Source of the DNA: Cryobacterium adonitolivorans
Lineage (GTDB): Bacteria; Actinomycetota; Actinomycetes; Actinomycetales; Microbacteriaceae
Direction of reading: 5' to 3'
Assembly (NCBI RefSeq): GCF_004402695.1
Contig: NZ_SOFL01000016.1
Span: 1 to 64,000 of the forward strand
Length of the DNA: 64,000 nt
Part shown: piece after piece, positions 37,747-45,974 of the stretch
Layout of the letters: every line of letters starts with the position of its first letter
How positions within the stretch are numbered: position 1 is the first letter of the stretch
The notes under the pieces: model-generated
What the model saw: only the letters and a program-made list of their open reading frames with translations
Database searches by the model: none
What the model was told of the DNA's origin: nothing
Position numbers and translations under genes: made by a program

Positions 37747-38325
37747 ATGACCGCACGCATCGAGGACCGGGTCGCCATCACTGACCTGATGAACGGCTGG
37801 ATCCACCGCGACCTGAGCGAGTGGGACCAGCTGCGCGAGCTGTTCCACGCCGATGCCACCGTCGAAATCACCTGGTTCGACGGCCTGGCAACCGACTTTG
37901 TCGAGGGCTCAGCCCGCATGGGCGCCTCCGACCTGCGCACCAAGCACTTCGTGGGGAACCCCTCGATCACCTTCAACGGCTACCGTGCCCTGGTGCAGAC
38001 CAACGCGATGGTCTTTGCCGAGAATGTCGCGCTCGACCTGGGGTCGACCACGCACAACCGATTCTGGGATCAGGTGGAGAAGCGTGACGGTGTCTGGCGC
38101 ATCGCCCGGCGACAGAGCATTTACGACATGAGCTACTTCAACTTCCTGGCCAAGGTCCAGGAAGTCGACGAGACGACTGTCCGCCGCCACCCGCGCGAAT
38201 ACGCCGCCCTGGCCTACTTGCTGGACAAGTCCGGATTCCCTATCGTGCGCGAGTTCCCCACCCGCGGCAGTGATCTGGAGACCGAGATCAAGTCCGCCGG
38301 CACCGCCTGGCTGAACCAGTCCTGA
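37747..38325 (+). CDS. SnoaL-like / NTF2-fold protein
   Basis: This 192-residue protein has a SnoaL_4-type cone fold: IEDRVAITDLMNGWIHRDLS, LFHADATVEITWFDG, TKHFVGNPSITFNGYRALVQ and FWDQVEKRDGVWRIARRQSI. The C-terminal extension (about residues 145-192) is longer than the bare fold. Family members are isomerases, cyclases, dehydratases or binding proteins for polyketides and aromatics. TTAGGAG precedes ATG 37747. It is the first of four genes in one direction (SnoaL, hydrolase, XapX, XapX). Confidence 0.83.
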   Translation: MTARIEDRVAITDLMNGWIHRDLSEWDQLRELFHADATVEITWFDGLATDFVEGSARMGASDLRTKHFVGNPSITFNGYRALVQTNAMVFAENVALDLGSTTHNRFWDQVEKRDGVWRIARRQSIYDMSYFNFLAKVQEVDETTVRRHPREYAALAYLLDKSGFPIVREFPTRGSDLETEIKSAGTAWLNQS

Positions 38326-38459
38326 CCCGTCTCGCGATATCCCATACCGACCACCGAGGGCGGCGGTCGGTGACCTCCCATCGCCCCACCACCCCGACAG
38401 ACCCCACCCCGCCGGCCGAGTTGCTTCGCACCGGGCCGAACAATAGAAGGAATCACTCA

Positions 38460-39440
38460 ATGTCCCATTTGGAAGCCGCTGATCGCGCTGACAGTTTCGT
38501 CTCCCACTCCATCGAAGAGCACGTGGTCGACCTCGGCGAGATCAGGATGAACTACGCCACACTGGGAGACCCGTCACTTCCCGCGCTTGTGCTCATCCCC
38601 TCGCAGTCCGAGTCCTGGTGGGGCTACGAGCGAGCCATGCCTCTGCTCGCCGAGCACTTCCAGGTTTTCGCCATCGACCTGCGCGGCCAAGGCCGGTCCA
38701 CGTGGACTCCGGGCCGCTACACAGTGGACACCATGGCCGGCGACGTGGTCCGCTTCATCGATTTGGTCATCGGCCGACCCACCATCGTCAGCGGCATGTC
38801 GTCCGGTGGCGTGATCGCTGCCTGGCTGTCCGCCTACGCAAAGCCCGGCCAGATTCTCGGTGCCGTTTACGAAGACACCCCACTGTTCGCCTCCGAACTC
38901 GTCACAAGCTGCGGCCAACCCGTCAACCAGGGCATGGGCCCCTCCCAGACCATCTGGAACAAGTACCTGGGCGACCAGTGGAGCGTCGGCAACTGGGAGG
39001 GGCTCAAGGCTGCCTTCGCCGGCGAGATCTCCCGCCCCCTGCGCGACGCCCTCGCCGTCATGTTCCCCCCAGTTGAAGGCGAGACGTCCCACGACGGCCG
39101 GCCCCCGCAGAACCTCAAGGAGTACGACCCCGAGTGGGGTCGTTCCTTCTCCAGCGGTTTGGCAACCGCGGGCTGCGACCACGCCACCATGCTCTCCCAC
39201 GTCAAGGTCCCGGTACTCTTCACCCACCACTACCACCAGCAGGACGCGGAGACTGGCATCTACCAAGGCGCGATCTCTGATCCCCAGGCCACCCGCGTCC
39301 GTGAGCTGGTAACCGCGGCCGGTCAAGCATGCACCTACCTGAATTTCCCTGGCATGCCCCACTCGATGCACGGCCACCAGCCCGCGCTTTACACCCGCAC
39401 GGTCTCCGAATGGGCGGCAGGACTTCTCCAGGCCCGCTGA
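38460..39440 (+). CDS. Alpha/beta hydrolase
   Basis: This 326-residue protein begins MSHLEAADRADSFVSHSIEE. The core is LVLIPSQSESWWGYERAMPL (oxyanion turn), FAIDLRGQGRSTWTPGRYTV, and the nucleophile elbow SGMSSGGVIAAWLSAYA. The acid and base are expected in VPVLFTHHYHQQDAETG and FPGMPHSMHGHQP. GAAGGA lies 7 bases before ATG 38460. It follows the SnoaL gene and may act on the same aromatic or lactone substrate, which is an inference. Confidence 0.87.
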   Translation: MSHLEAADRADSFVSHSIEEHVVDLGEIRMNYATLGDPSLPALVLIPSQSESWWGYERAMPLLAEHFQVFAIDLRGQGRSTWTPGRYTVDTMAGDVVRFIDLVIGRPTIVSGMSSGGVIAAWLSAYAKPGQILGAVYEDTPLFASELVTSCGQPVNQGMGPSQTIWNKYLGDQWSVGNWEGLKAAFAGEISRPLRDALAVMFPPVEGETSHDGRPPQNLKEYDPEWGRSFSSGLATAGCDHATMLSHVKVPVLFTHHYHQQDAETGIYQGAISDPQATRVRELVTAAGQACTYLNFPGMPHSMHGHQPALYTRTVSEWAAGLLQAR

Positions 39441-39538
39441 GCCAGAACCAGAGGACGTCGTGGCCGGGACAAGCCGACCCCCGGGCACGACGTACTCATT
39501 GGCCGATGATCGACCACTCACAAAACACAGGAACACAC

Positions 39539-39676
39539 GTGACCACCTACATACATGTACTGGTAGCTGGAACCTTGATCGGGGCGCTGTACGCCCTCCT
39601 CCACATACGATCACCTGCACCACCACCGACCGCCCTGGCAGGCTTGGCCGCCATGCTCATCGGTGCCACGTGGTGA
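39539..39676 (+). CDS. XapX-domain small membrane protein
   Basis: This 45-residue protein reads TYIHVLVAGTLIGALYALLH then IRSPAPPPTALAGLAAMLIG. It has two hydrophobic helices around the RSPAPPPxALxGL signature of the XapX/DUF1427 family. AGGAACAC lies just before GTG 39539. Its stop overlaps the start of a second XapX gene (GTGA), so the two are coupled. XapX proteins often accompany hydrolases and isomerases of small aromatic acids, and their role is unknown. Confidence 0.8.
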   Translation: MTTYIHVLVAGTLIGALYALLHIRSPAPPPTALAGLAAMLIGATW

Positions 39677-39996
39677 AACAGCTTTCCGCAGCGCGCCCCT
39701 ACATCCTCGCGATTCTCGCCGGACTGCTCGCCGGAATCGCGTACCGGCTGCTAGGCGTCACCTCCCCCGCCCCGCCCTGGCTCGGCCTCACGGGGCTTCT
39801 CGGCATCCTCATCGGCGAGTCTTGCACCCGCGCTGGCATCCGCCACATCCCCGCAGCGCTCTCGTCACCCGCCTGTCGGCGCCTGCTTGCGAGGCGTTCG
39901 GCCAAAAACTCGGCAACACGAGGTCCAACGCGATTTGCACGCTATCGCTCGAAAGGTGACCATCGCCGGAGCCTATCCGACACGGGCTCGAAGTGA
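39673..39996 (+). CDS. Second XapX-domain membrane protein with C-terminal extension
   Basis: This 107-residue protein has a XapX domain in residues 1-55: ARPYILAILAGLLAGIAYRL, then VTSPAPPWLGLTGLLGILIG and E. A basic tail of about 50 residues (RLLARRSAKNSATRGPTRFA…) follows; it is not part of the family and may reflect read-through past a lost stop. Start GTG 39673 overlaps the previous gene by 4 bases. With its partner it would put four helices in the membrane. Confidence 0.7.
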   Translation: MKQLSAARPYILAILAGLLAGIAYRLLGVTSPAPPWLGLTGLLGILIGESCTRAGIRHIPAALSSPACRRLLARRSAKNSATRGPTRFARYRSKGDHRRSLSDTGSK

Positions 39997-40045
39997 CGCG
40001 GGGCGGCGGCCATGTGTTGTGCTGATGTCGTTCCGTTTGTCGTCA

Positions 40046-40630
40046 TCACGGTTTCGGCGACAGTTTGCGTGTGAGGCCTCCGAGTGGGTCGGGTTGGTAG
40101 AAGCCGGCGATGACGAACCAGACCACGATGAGCACACCGGCGGGGCCGAGGAGGATGATCGGCAGGGAGGCGCCGAAGAAGCTGAAAAGTGCCAGCCAGA
40201 CGCCGGTGAAGACTCCCAGCACCTTCAAGATGACGGGGCGTGAGAGCAACGACACCGCGATCAGCCAGGTCGCGCCCAACACGTGCCCGCCAAGGCGCAT
40301 CGGCATGTAGATCTCGAAGGGCACGAGGTTGAGCGTCATGATCCCCACTGTGACGTCCAGTGCGAGCCAACCGAACGCAGCCGCTCGCGCCCACTCGGGC
40401 GCGGGGACGCGGCTGACGAAGAACAGTGCGCTGAGGTGGAAGAGGATGCCTAGGGCCGTTCCCCACGATGAGCCCGGAGCGACGATGGCCAGCACCAGCG
40501 TGGGTGAGAACAGCACCGCGGGCAGAATCGCGACAGTGCGGAAGCTGAGCACCGGCATATCGAGCCTCAACCTCCGCTCGGGTTCGAGTGATATCGAACG
40601 CGTATCCGCGCTTCTCGTTGGGTCAGTCAT
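40046..40630 (-). CDS. Six-helix membrane protein of unknown function
   Basis: This 194-residue protein has a hydrophilic N-terminus of about 30 residues and then about six hydrophobic helices: VAILPAVLFSPTLVLAIVA, LGILFHLSALFFVSRV, AAAFGWLALDVTVGIMTLNL, ATWLIAVSLLS, VFTGVWLALFSFF and LIVVWFVIAGFY. I do not recognise the family. It is divergent from a TetR gene, with two matching 21-base operators between them, so it is the likely regulated target. Confidence 0.72.
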   Translation of the reverse strand: MTDPTRSADTRSISLEPERRLRLDMPVLSFRTVAILPAVLFSPTLVLAIVAPGSSWGTALGILFHLSALFFVSRVPAPEWARAAAFGWLALDVTVGIMTLNLVPFEIYMPMRLGGHVLGATWLIAVSLLSRPVILKVLGVFTGVWLALFSFFGASLPIILLGPAGVLIVVWFVIAGFYQPDPLGGLTRKLSPKP

Positions 40631-40680
40631 TGTTGTGAATCTCCTGCTCTAACACGTGCTGAATCGATCATTCGACCAGA

Positions 40681-40701
40681 AACGGATACTTACTATCCGT
40701 T
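40681..40701. promoter_or_regulatory. TetR operator copy 1 (21-base palindrome)
   Basis: AACGGATA, five bases, TATCCGTT: exact 8-base arms. It shares AACGGAT-N7-ATCCGTT with copy 2. Start-to-start spacing is 43 bases, close to four helical turns. It lies 51 bases upstream of the membrane protein gene. Confidence 0.82.
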
Positions 40702-40723
40702 ATGAGATCAGCCTATGAAGATA

Positions 40724-40744
40724 AACGGATCGAGTCAATCCGTT
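40724..40744. promoter_or_regulatory. TetR operator copy 2 (21-base palindrome)
   Basis: AACGGAT, seven bases, ATCCGTT, with exact arms and the same length and core as copy 1. It lies 39 bases before the tetR start, where it would cover that gene's promoter. Confidence 0.82.
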
Positions 40745-40782
40745 GAGCGGGTAATAGGCATCCGCGGTGATAAAGTGCACCA

Positions 40783-41469
40783 ATGGACACCGATGCTGAG
40801 AGTGCTGAGCACTCGGATTCGGTTGCGGCCCGACCAAGACTCAGGCGTGACGTTCAACGCAGCCGTGAACGGCTCATCGCCTCGGCACGCGACGTTTTCG
40901 CAGCTCAAGGACTCGCCGCCGGCCTCAACGAAGTTGCCTCTCACGCCGGCGTCGGTGTCGGCACGGTCTATCGTCACTTTCCCGACAAGCAGGAGCTCAT
41001 CGAGGTCGCCCTGAATGATGCCTTCGAGTCGCTCATTGCGCTTATGGAGCGAAATCTTGAGATCAATTCCCCTTGGCGTGCTCTCGAGAGAGCGCTGCGC
41101 GATTCCGTTGCCATGGCTGTGGCGAATCGTGGGCTTCGAGACCTCACCTTTTTGTCATCACGCGGTCGCGAATCCGTGCAGGTCGAGCGGGCGCGGCTGA
41201 ACCCGCTTATCGAACGGATGCTGCACGCTGCCCGCGTTGAAGGCGAACTGCGGCAGGACGTTGTTGTTGATGATCTCGTGATGATCATGCTCATGGTCTC
41301 AGATTTCGCCTACCGAAGTGAGGCGGTCCGTCCGGGAGCATACCGACGCTACCTGGATATGCTGATCGAGGGCCTTCGGAAACCGCAGCACGGCGACGAA
41401 ATCATCGCGCCGATGAGTCCCGAAGAGGCTGCCGCAGTGGCTAACCGGTGGGCACCACAGGCTCGGTGA
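40783..41469 (+). CDS. TetR-family regulator
   Basis: This 228-residue protein has an N-terminal tail of 20 residues, then the helix-turn-helix RERLIASARDVFAAQGLAAG with NEVASHAGVGVGTVYRHFPD. A helical ligand domain (LEINSPWRALERALRDSVAM, VVVDDLVMIMLMVSDFAYRS) completes it. Two identical-core 21-base palindromes upstream should be its binding sites for autoregulation and control of the divergent membrane protein. Confidence 0.9.
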   Translation: MDTDAESAEHSDSVAARPRLRRDVQRSRERLIASARDVFAAQGLAAGLNEVASHAGVGVGTVYRHFPDKQELIEVALNDAFESLIALMERNLEINSPWRALERALRDSVAMAVANRGLRDLTFLSSRGRESVQVERARLNPLIERMLHAARVEGELRQDVVVDDLVMIMLMVSDFAYRSEAVRPGAYRRYLDMLIEGLRKPQHGDEIIAPMSPEEAAAVANRWAPQAR

Positions 41470-41646
41470 AGTACGGCTCCCCGGTAGAACAGCTGCTCGA
41501 GTCTCGCCCCCGTTTAGGCTCTTATCGCCGTAACTTTCGTGCCAGTTTGGAGAGCAGCGAACTGGGCGGTTGCTGCTTGCGCTACATCGCCGTTTACCGC
41601 GGCAACACTCACGCCGCACAGGGTTGCGGTTCGCAGACTTTGATTC

Positions 41647-41895
41647 GCCGGTCGGCTTGGTTGAGTCGAATCGCCAGCGTCTGATCGCGCCGCGCGCCGT
41701 CGATGTGGCGGGAACTTCTTTTACAAGGTCGAACCGAACAGCGGAGGTGGCGAGGTGGCGTCGGACCATGTCTCCAGGTGCGTCGTCTCCGACTTCGGCG
41801 ATCAGGTCGGTCTCGACACCGAGGCTCGCGAGGCCGACTGCAACATTGAGCAGGCCGCCTCCGGGGATGGACCGCTCAGCAGTCACAACTGAGCG
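41647..41895 (-). pseudogene. PfkB-kinase remnant, truncated at both ends
   Basis: About 80 codons read as the N-terminal third of a PfkB kinase: SIPGGGLLNVAVGLASLGVE, TDLIAEVGDDAPGDMVRRHL, and FDLVKEVPATSTARGAI. The first strand of the domain is missing, replaced by unrelated sequence, and homology stops after TARGAI. The catalytic DTxGAGD region is absent. It is neither part of, nor a copy of, the intact PfkB gene at 3.2 kb. Confidence 0.68.
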
Positions 41896-41922
41896 GGCTT
41901 GGGCGGCAGGCGCGCCAAACAA

Positions 41923-42513
41923 CTACTTCGTAAAAATACTTCCGGAGATCGACACGCTCGGTGGCCCCCAAGGTCAATGGCTACATCAGTAACTACCTGC
42001 ACCTAGGTACCCCCTTCGAGCTGTCAGAAGGGCAGAGCCTGTGCGGCGGACGACAGTGCCGACAGTGTGGGTCTGCAGACTGACTCACTTGTAAATGAAG
42101 TGGCCTCGCGATGGGCTCGAGGCATCGAGGCAAGCTTGAACGATCTGGAACACGAACTCCTCGAGGGGCGATACAGAACGGAACTCATGGACTCATTCGT
42201 TTCCGACAAAGGTGGCGCGATAGGGATAGGAATCCTATACGCAGGCGTGGAAGCACTTGTGCCGGCGGCGGTATCCGCCACTCGTCCTTTCGTTCGTTCG
42301 CGCTCTAAATGAGACGCGCAAGACAAAACAGGAAGCTTCCCGAGTAGTGGAGAGTCGCAAGACTCAGTGCTGGACGCGGTTCCAGGGTGGATGCTGAGAT
42401 TCGGCTTTGAGAGTGGCTGAACAATCGAAATCTGACCCTGTCTTGACGCACCTGAACAACCGGGATGTTATCGCTGTAATCGCTTTGAGCGACTTGCTCA
42501 TTGCGAGCCGGCT
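41923..42513. other. Scar-like stretch of lower GC, no firm gene
   Basis: Composition is visibly less GC-rich than neighbours (for example 42090-42260 and 42400-42500). One short frame at 42067-42312 is described separately. Otherwise only short frames without ribosome sites are seen. It lies between a gene remnant and the end of nrdG and is a likely site of past insertion and deletion. Confidence 0.5.
42067..42312 (+). CDS. Uncertain small ORF
   Basis: This 81-codon frame from GTG 42067 reads LQTDSLVNEVASRWARGIEA, NDLEHELLEGRYRTELMDSF and GGAIGIGILYAGVEALVPAA. The first part is amphipathic and helical and the last could cross a membrane. No ribosome site or family is recognised, and codon use is atypical for the window. 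It may be the tail of a larger lost gene or a small protein acquired by transfer. Confidence 0.3.
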   Translation: MGLQTDSLVNEVASRWARGIEASLNDLEHELLEGRYRTELMDSFVSDKGGAIGIGILYAGVEALVPAAVSATRPFVRSRSK

Positions 42514-43116
42514 CTAAATCAGCGCCTGCTTCTCAAGCTGCTCATAGCTCTGCGCGGCGTCGAGCAGGTCTGCCCAGAGCACGGCGTGCCCGGCGGCCAG
42601 CGACTTCTTGACGTCGATGATGCGCTGGTTGCTGCTGCCCCGGAACTGCAGCTTGAAGTCCTTCTTCGCGAGGTCGAACCGTCCGTCCACGAGCACGTCG
42701 ACCAGGCCGAGCAGTTCCAGCTTGTCGTCGGTGTCGAGTAGCAGTTCTTCATAGGTGTAGCCGGTCCATGACCAGATGTCCTTGCCGTCGCCGAACTCCG
42801 TCCGCACCCGGCGGGCCAGTTCGAGGCACACCCCGGTGTTGAGGAACGGTTCGCCGCCGAGCAGGGTGAGGCCCTGCACGTAGGGCTGGCGGAGATCGGC
42901 GAAGATCCGCTCTTCGAGCTCGGCCGTATACGGGCTGCCGTAACGGAAGTTCCAGGTCGCCTGGTTGAAGCAGCCCTCGCACGCGAACAGGCATCCGCTC
43001 ACATACAGGCTGCAGCGCACGCCCTCGCCGTCGACGAACATGAATGGTTTGTAGTCGCCGACATACCGTTGGGTGAGCTTGTCCGAGCGCCATTCGCCGG
43101 GTTTCGGATTGCGCAT
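42514..43116 (-). CDS. nrdG: Anaerobic ribonucleotide reductase activating protein
   Basis: This 200-residue radical-SAM activase has the cluster-binding motif CLFACEGCFN (CxxxCxxC, with the third Cys in EGC) near residue 41. After it come LTLLGGEPFLNTGVCLELAR and DIWSWTGYTYEELL, both typical of NrdG. It makes the glycyl radical on NrdD under anoxia. The gene starts 7 bases after the nrdD stop. Its C-terminal part is a little longer than in enteric NrdG. Confidence 0.94.
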   Translation of the reverse strand: MRNPKPGEWRSDKLTQRYVGDYKPFMFVDGEGVRCSLYVSGCLFACEGCFNQATWNFRYGSPYTAELEERIFADLRQPYVQGLTLLGGEPFLNTGVCLELARRVRTEFGDGKDIWSWTGYTYEELLLDTDDKLELLGLVDVLVDGRFDLAKKDFKLQFRGSSNQRIIDVKKSLAAGHAVLWADLLDAAQSYEQLEKQALI

Positions 43117-43123
43117 AGCCGGG

Positions 43124-45373
43124 TTAGAGCGAGCCGCTGCTGCCGGTGGCCCCGGCCATGTGCTTGACCCGGGAAACGATCTCCTGGTGGCGGCCGTGCA
43201 CCATCGGGCGGGCCTGCGGATTGCCGAGGTAGCCGCAGGTGCGCTTGACGACGTCGCAACTGGCCGGGTCGTTGTTTCCGCAGTCCGGGCACTGGAACCC
43301 GCGGTCGGTGGGAGTGAAGTCGCCGGAGAAGTCGCACTTGTAGCAACGGTCGATGGGGGTGTTGGTGCCCAGGTAGCCGACCCGGTCGTAGGCGTAGTCC
43401 CAGACCGCTTCCAACGCCTTGGGGTTCTGCTGCAGCACGGGGTACTCGCAATAGTGGATGAACCCGCCGGAGGAGAAGACCGGGTAGTCCTTCTCGAAGT
43501 CGAGCTTCTCGAACGGAGTCGGGTTCTTGCGCACGTCGTAGTGGAAGCTGTTCGTGTAGTAATCCTTGTCGGTGATGTTCTCCACCGACCCGAACTTGAC
43601 CTTGTCGAGGCGGGAGAACCGGTCGGTCAGGCTCTCGCTCGGGGTCGAGTACACGCTGAACTGGTAGCCGTACTCGCGGCTCCACGCCTTGGTGTGTGCG
43701 TCGAGAGCCTTGAGGATGTCGAGGGTGAAGAGCTTCGCCTCGGCGTTGCCTTCCCAGGCGCCGCCGAAGAACGCCGCGGCTACCTCGTAGAGGCCGATGT
43801 AACCCAGCGAGACCGTGGAGCGCCCGTCCTTGAAGAGAGTGTCGACCGAGTCGGTGCGGGCCAGCTGCTGGCCGAACGCGCCGTAGACGTAGAGGATCGG
43901 CGCGTTTGCGGGGGTCGCCTGCTTGCACCGTTCGATGCGGTAGACCAGGGCGTCGCGGGTGATCAACAGGCGCTCCTCCAGGAGGCTCCAGAACTTCGCC
44001 TGGTCGCCGGCGGCCTCCAATGCGATGCGCGGCAGGTTCACCGTCACCACGCCGAGGTTCATCCTGCCCTCGGAAACGTCGTTGCCGTCGGCATCGGTCC
44101 AGCCTTGCAGGAAGGAGCGGCAGCCCATCGGCACCTTGAAGCTGCCGGTGATCTCGATGAGCTTGTCGTAGCTGAGCACGTCCGGGTACATCCGCTTGGT
44201 GGAGCACTCCAGCGCGAGCTGCTTGATGTCGTAGTTCGGGTCGCCCTCGGCGAGGTTGAGGTCACGCTTGAGGGTGAAGATCAGTTTGGGGAAGATCGCG
44301 GTGCGCCTTTCGCTGCCGAGCCCGTCGATGCGGATCTGCAGGATCGCCCGCTGGATCTCCCGTTCGAACCAGTCAGTTCCCAGGCCGAAGCCGAGTGAGA
44401 CGAACGGGGTCTGCCCGTTCGAGGTGAACAGGGTGTTGATCTCGTACTCGAGGCTCTGCATCGCGTCATAGATGTCTTTGCGCGTCTTCTCCTCCGCGTA
44501 GGCGCGGTGCTGGGTCTCGTCGCCGATCCACCGTTGGGCGTCGGCGAGGTGCTTGGCGAAATTGGCCCTGGCGTAGGGGGCCAGGAGTTCGTCGGTGCGG
44601 TTGGCGGAGCATCCGCCATACTGGCTGGACGCCACGTTGGCGATGATCTGCGAGATCTGCGCGGTGGCGGTCTGGATGGAGCGGGGCGGCTCCACGTCGG
44701 CGTTGCCGATGCGGAAACCGCGGCTGAGCATGCCGGCGAAGTCGATCAGGCAGCAGTTCGTCATCGGCGCATAGGGGCTGTAGTCCAGGTCGTGAAAGTG
44801 GATGTCGCCCTTCTGGTGCGCGTTGGACACGTGCGGAGGCAGCATCTTGTGGCCGATGGCCTTGCCCACCGCGCCGGCGGTGAGGTCTCGCTGGGTGTTG
44901 AAGACGTCGCTGTCTTTGTTGGCGTTCTCGTTCACCACGGTGGAGTCGCGGCTCAGCAGGTTGATGATCGAGTGGTTGATGTCGGTGGACTTGCTGCGAG
45001 CGAAGTCGCGCTGGGTGCGGTAGCCGATGTACTTCTCGGCGAGGTCGTACTCGTGGCTTTCGAGCAGCGCGTGCTCCACGATGTTCTGCACCTCGTAGAT
45101 CTTGATGTCGGTGTTGAAGCGGCCCGCGATCTCCCGGTTCACGGCGGCGACGATGTCGACGATCGCCCGGTGCACCAGCGGGGTCATCTCCCGGCGGATC
45201 TCCACCGCCGCCTTGACCAGCGCCTCGTAGACCTTGGTGTCGTCGAAGTCCACCCGGCGGCCGTCGCGTTTGACGACTTTGATGGCATGCAGCGCCGGCG
45301 TCGGCGCCGACTGGTCGACGTTTCCGTCGCGGGTGGCAGGGGTCTGGGCCGGGGCGCTGATGCTTGGATTCAC
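43124..45373 (-). CDS. nrdD: Anaerobic ribonucleoside-triphosphate reductase
   Basis: This 749-residue class III reductase has an ATP-cone at residues about 27-120 (IKVVKRDGRRVDFDDTKVYE). The catalytic barrel includes DLDYSPYAPMTNCCLIDFAG, VASSQYGGCSANRTDELLAP and SLGYIGLYEVAAAFFGGAWE. A zinc ribbon of four Cys (CYKCDFSG…CPDCG) and the glycyl-radical loop RTCGYLGN are near the C-terminus. I chose GTG 45373 (NPSISAPAQ) because everything upstream lies in the regulatory region. Two NrdR-like boxes precede it. It allows dNTP synthesis without oxygen. Confidence 0.95.
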   Translation of the reverse strand: MNPSISAPAQTPATRDGNVDQSAPTPALHAIKVVKRDGRRVDFDDTKVYEALVKAAVEIRREMTPLVHRAIVDIVAAVNREIAGRFNTDIKIYEVQNIVEHALLESHEYDLAEKYIGYRTQRDFARSKSTDINHSIINLLSRDSTVVNENANKDSDVFNTQRDLTAGAVGKAIGHKMLPPHVSNAHQKGDIHFHDLDYSPYAPMTNCCLIDFAGMLSRGFRIGNADVEPPRSIQTATAQISQIIANVASSQYGGCSANRTDELLAPYARANFAKHLADAQRWIGDETQHRAYAEEKTRKDIYDAMQSLEYEINTLFTSNGQTPFVSLGFGLGTDWFEREIQRAILQIRIDGLGSERRTAIFPKLIFTLKRDLNLAEGDPNYDIKQLALECSTKRMYPDVLSYDKLIEITGSFKVPMGCRSFLQGWTDADGNDVSEGRMNLGVVTVNLPRIALEAAGDQAKFWSLLEERLLITRDALVYRIERCKQATPANAPILYVYGAFGQQLARTDSVDTLFKDGRSTVSLGYIGLYEVAAAFFGGAWEGNAEAKLFTLDILKALDAHTKAWSREYGYQFSVYSTPSESLTDRFSRLDKVKFGSVENITDKDYYTNSFHYDVRKNPTPFEKLDFEKDYPVFSSGGFIHYCEYPVLQQNPKALEAVWDYAYDRVGYLGTNTPIDRCYKCDFSGDFTPTDRGFQCPDCGNNDPASCDVVKRTCGYLGNPQARPMVHGRHQEIVSRVKHMAGATGSSGSL

Positions 45374-45406
45374 GCCTTCAGCATAGGGAGACCAGGACGG
45401 CGAGAT

Positions 45407-45453
45407 CACTACATTTGGGTGTCCTTGGTCCCTGGCGCCGCTACATGTAGTGG
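45407..45453 (-). promoter_or_regulatory. Pair of NrdR-like boxes upstream of nrdD
   Basis: Two related 15-base motifs, CACTACATTTGGGTG (45407-45421) and CGCTACATGTAGTGG (45439-45453), share the CTACATnT core. The second is palindromic over CTACATGTAG. Centres are 32 bases apart, about three helical turns, as for known NrdR box pairs. They lie 35-80 bases upstream of the nrdD start. NrdR, encoded elsewhere, would repress the operon when dATP is high. Confidence 0.72.
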
Positions 45454-45574
45454 TCGGGTCGCGCAAAGGGCCGGAAACACGCCACCCGATCCCGCCCCGC
45501 GATCGGCTGCACATCTGTGCACCCGAGAACCTGTCGGCGTGTCTCACTGGGGGTCACTGCGAGCCGCCCAGCGG

Positions 45575-45970
45575 TCAGGCCGAGCTGGACCTCGCGCGAA
45601 CGCGGCCGGCGCGCACCCGGCGCAGGATGCGGGTGGCCTTCGATCCCAGCCCCGACCCGAGCCGGCGGCGCAGGTCGGCGGCGCAGGTCGGCGATCGCCG
45701 CGTTCCAGAGGCCGTCGCTGTGGGTGGGGTAGGCGTGGGTGGTGCCGGCGATGTCGCCGGTGGTGAGCCGGTTCTTCACCGCCAGTGTGATCTCGCCGAG
45801 GGTCTCCCCCGCCCGGGGCCCCACCACGGTTCCGCCCAGCAGCCGGCCGCGCCCGTCCACGACCAGCTGGGTGTACCCGCCGGTCTGCGCCTCGGTCACG
45901 GCCCGGTCGACGAGCTCGTGCTCGACGGTCACGATACGCAGGCCCCGGCGCAGTGCCTCTCGGGCTCCCG
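45575..45970 (-). pseudogene. C-terminal remnant of a pyridine nucleotide-disulfide oxidoreductase
   Basis: The frame reads the dimerisation domain of a mercuric-reductase-like flavoprotein: EALRRGLRIVTVEHELVDRA, GYTQLVVDGRGRLLGGTVVG, and RAGETLGEITLAVKNRLTTG with HAYPTHSDGLWNAAIADL. The FAD and NAD domains are gone. Near the end, a 13-base unit is duplicated (45664-45676 and 45677-45689), shifting the frame. The alternative frame then gives the normal-looking tail RRLGSGLGSKATRILRRVRA to a TGA at 45575. Truncated and frameshifted. Confidence 0.75.
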
Positions 45971-45974
45971 GCGA

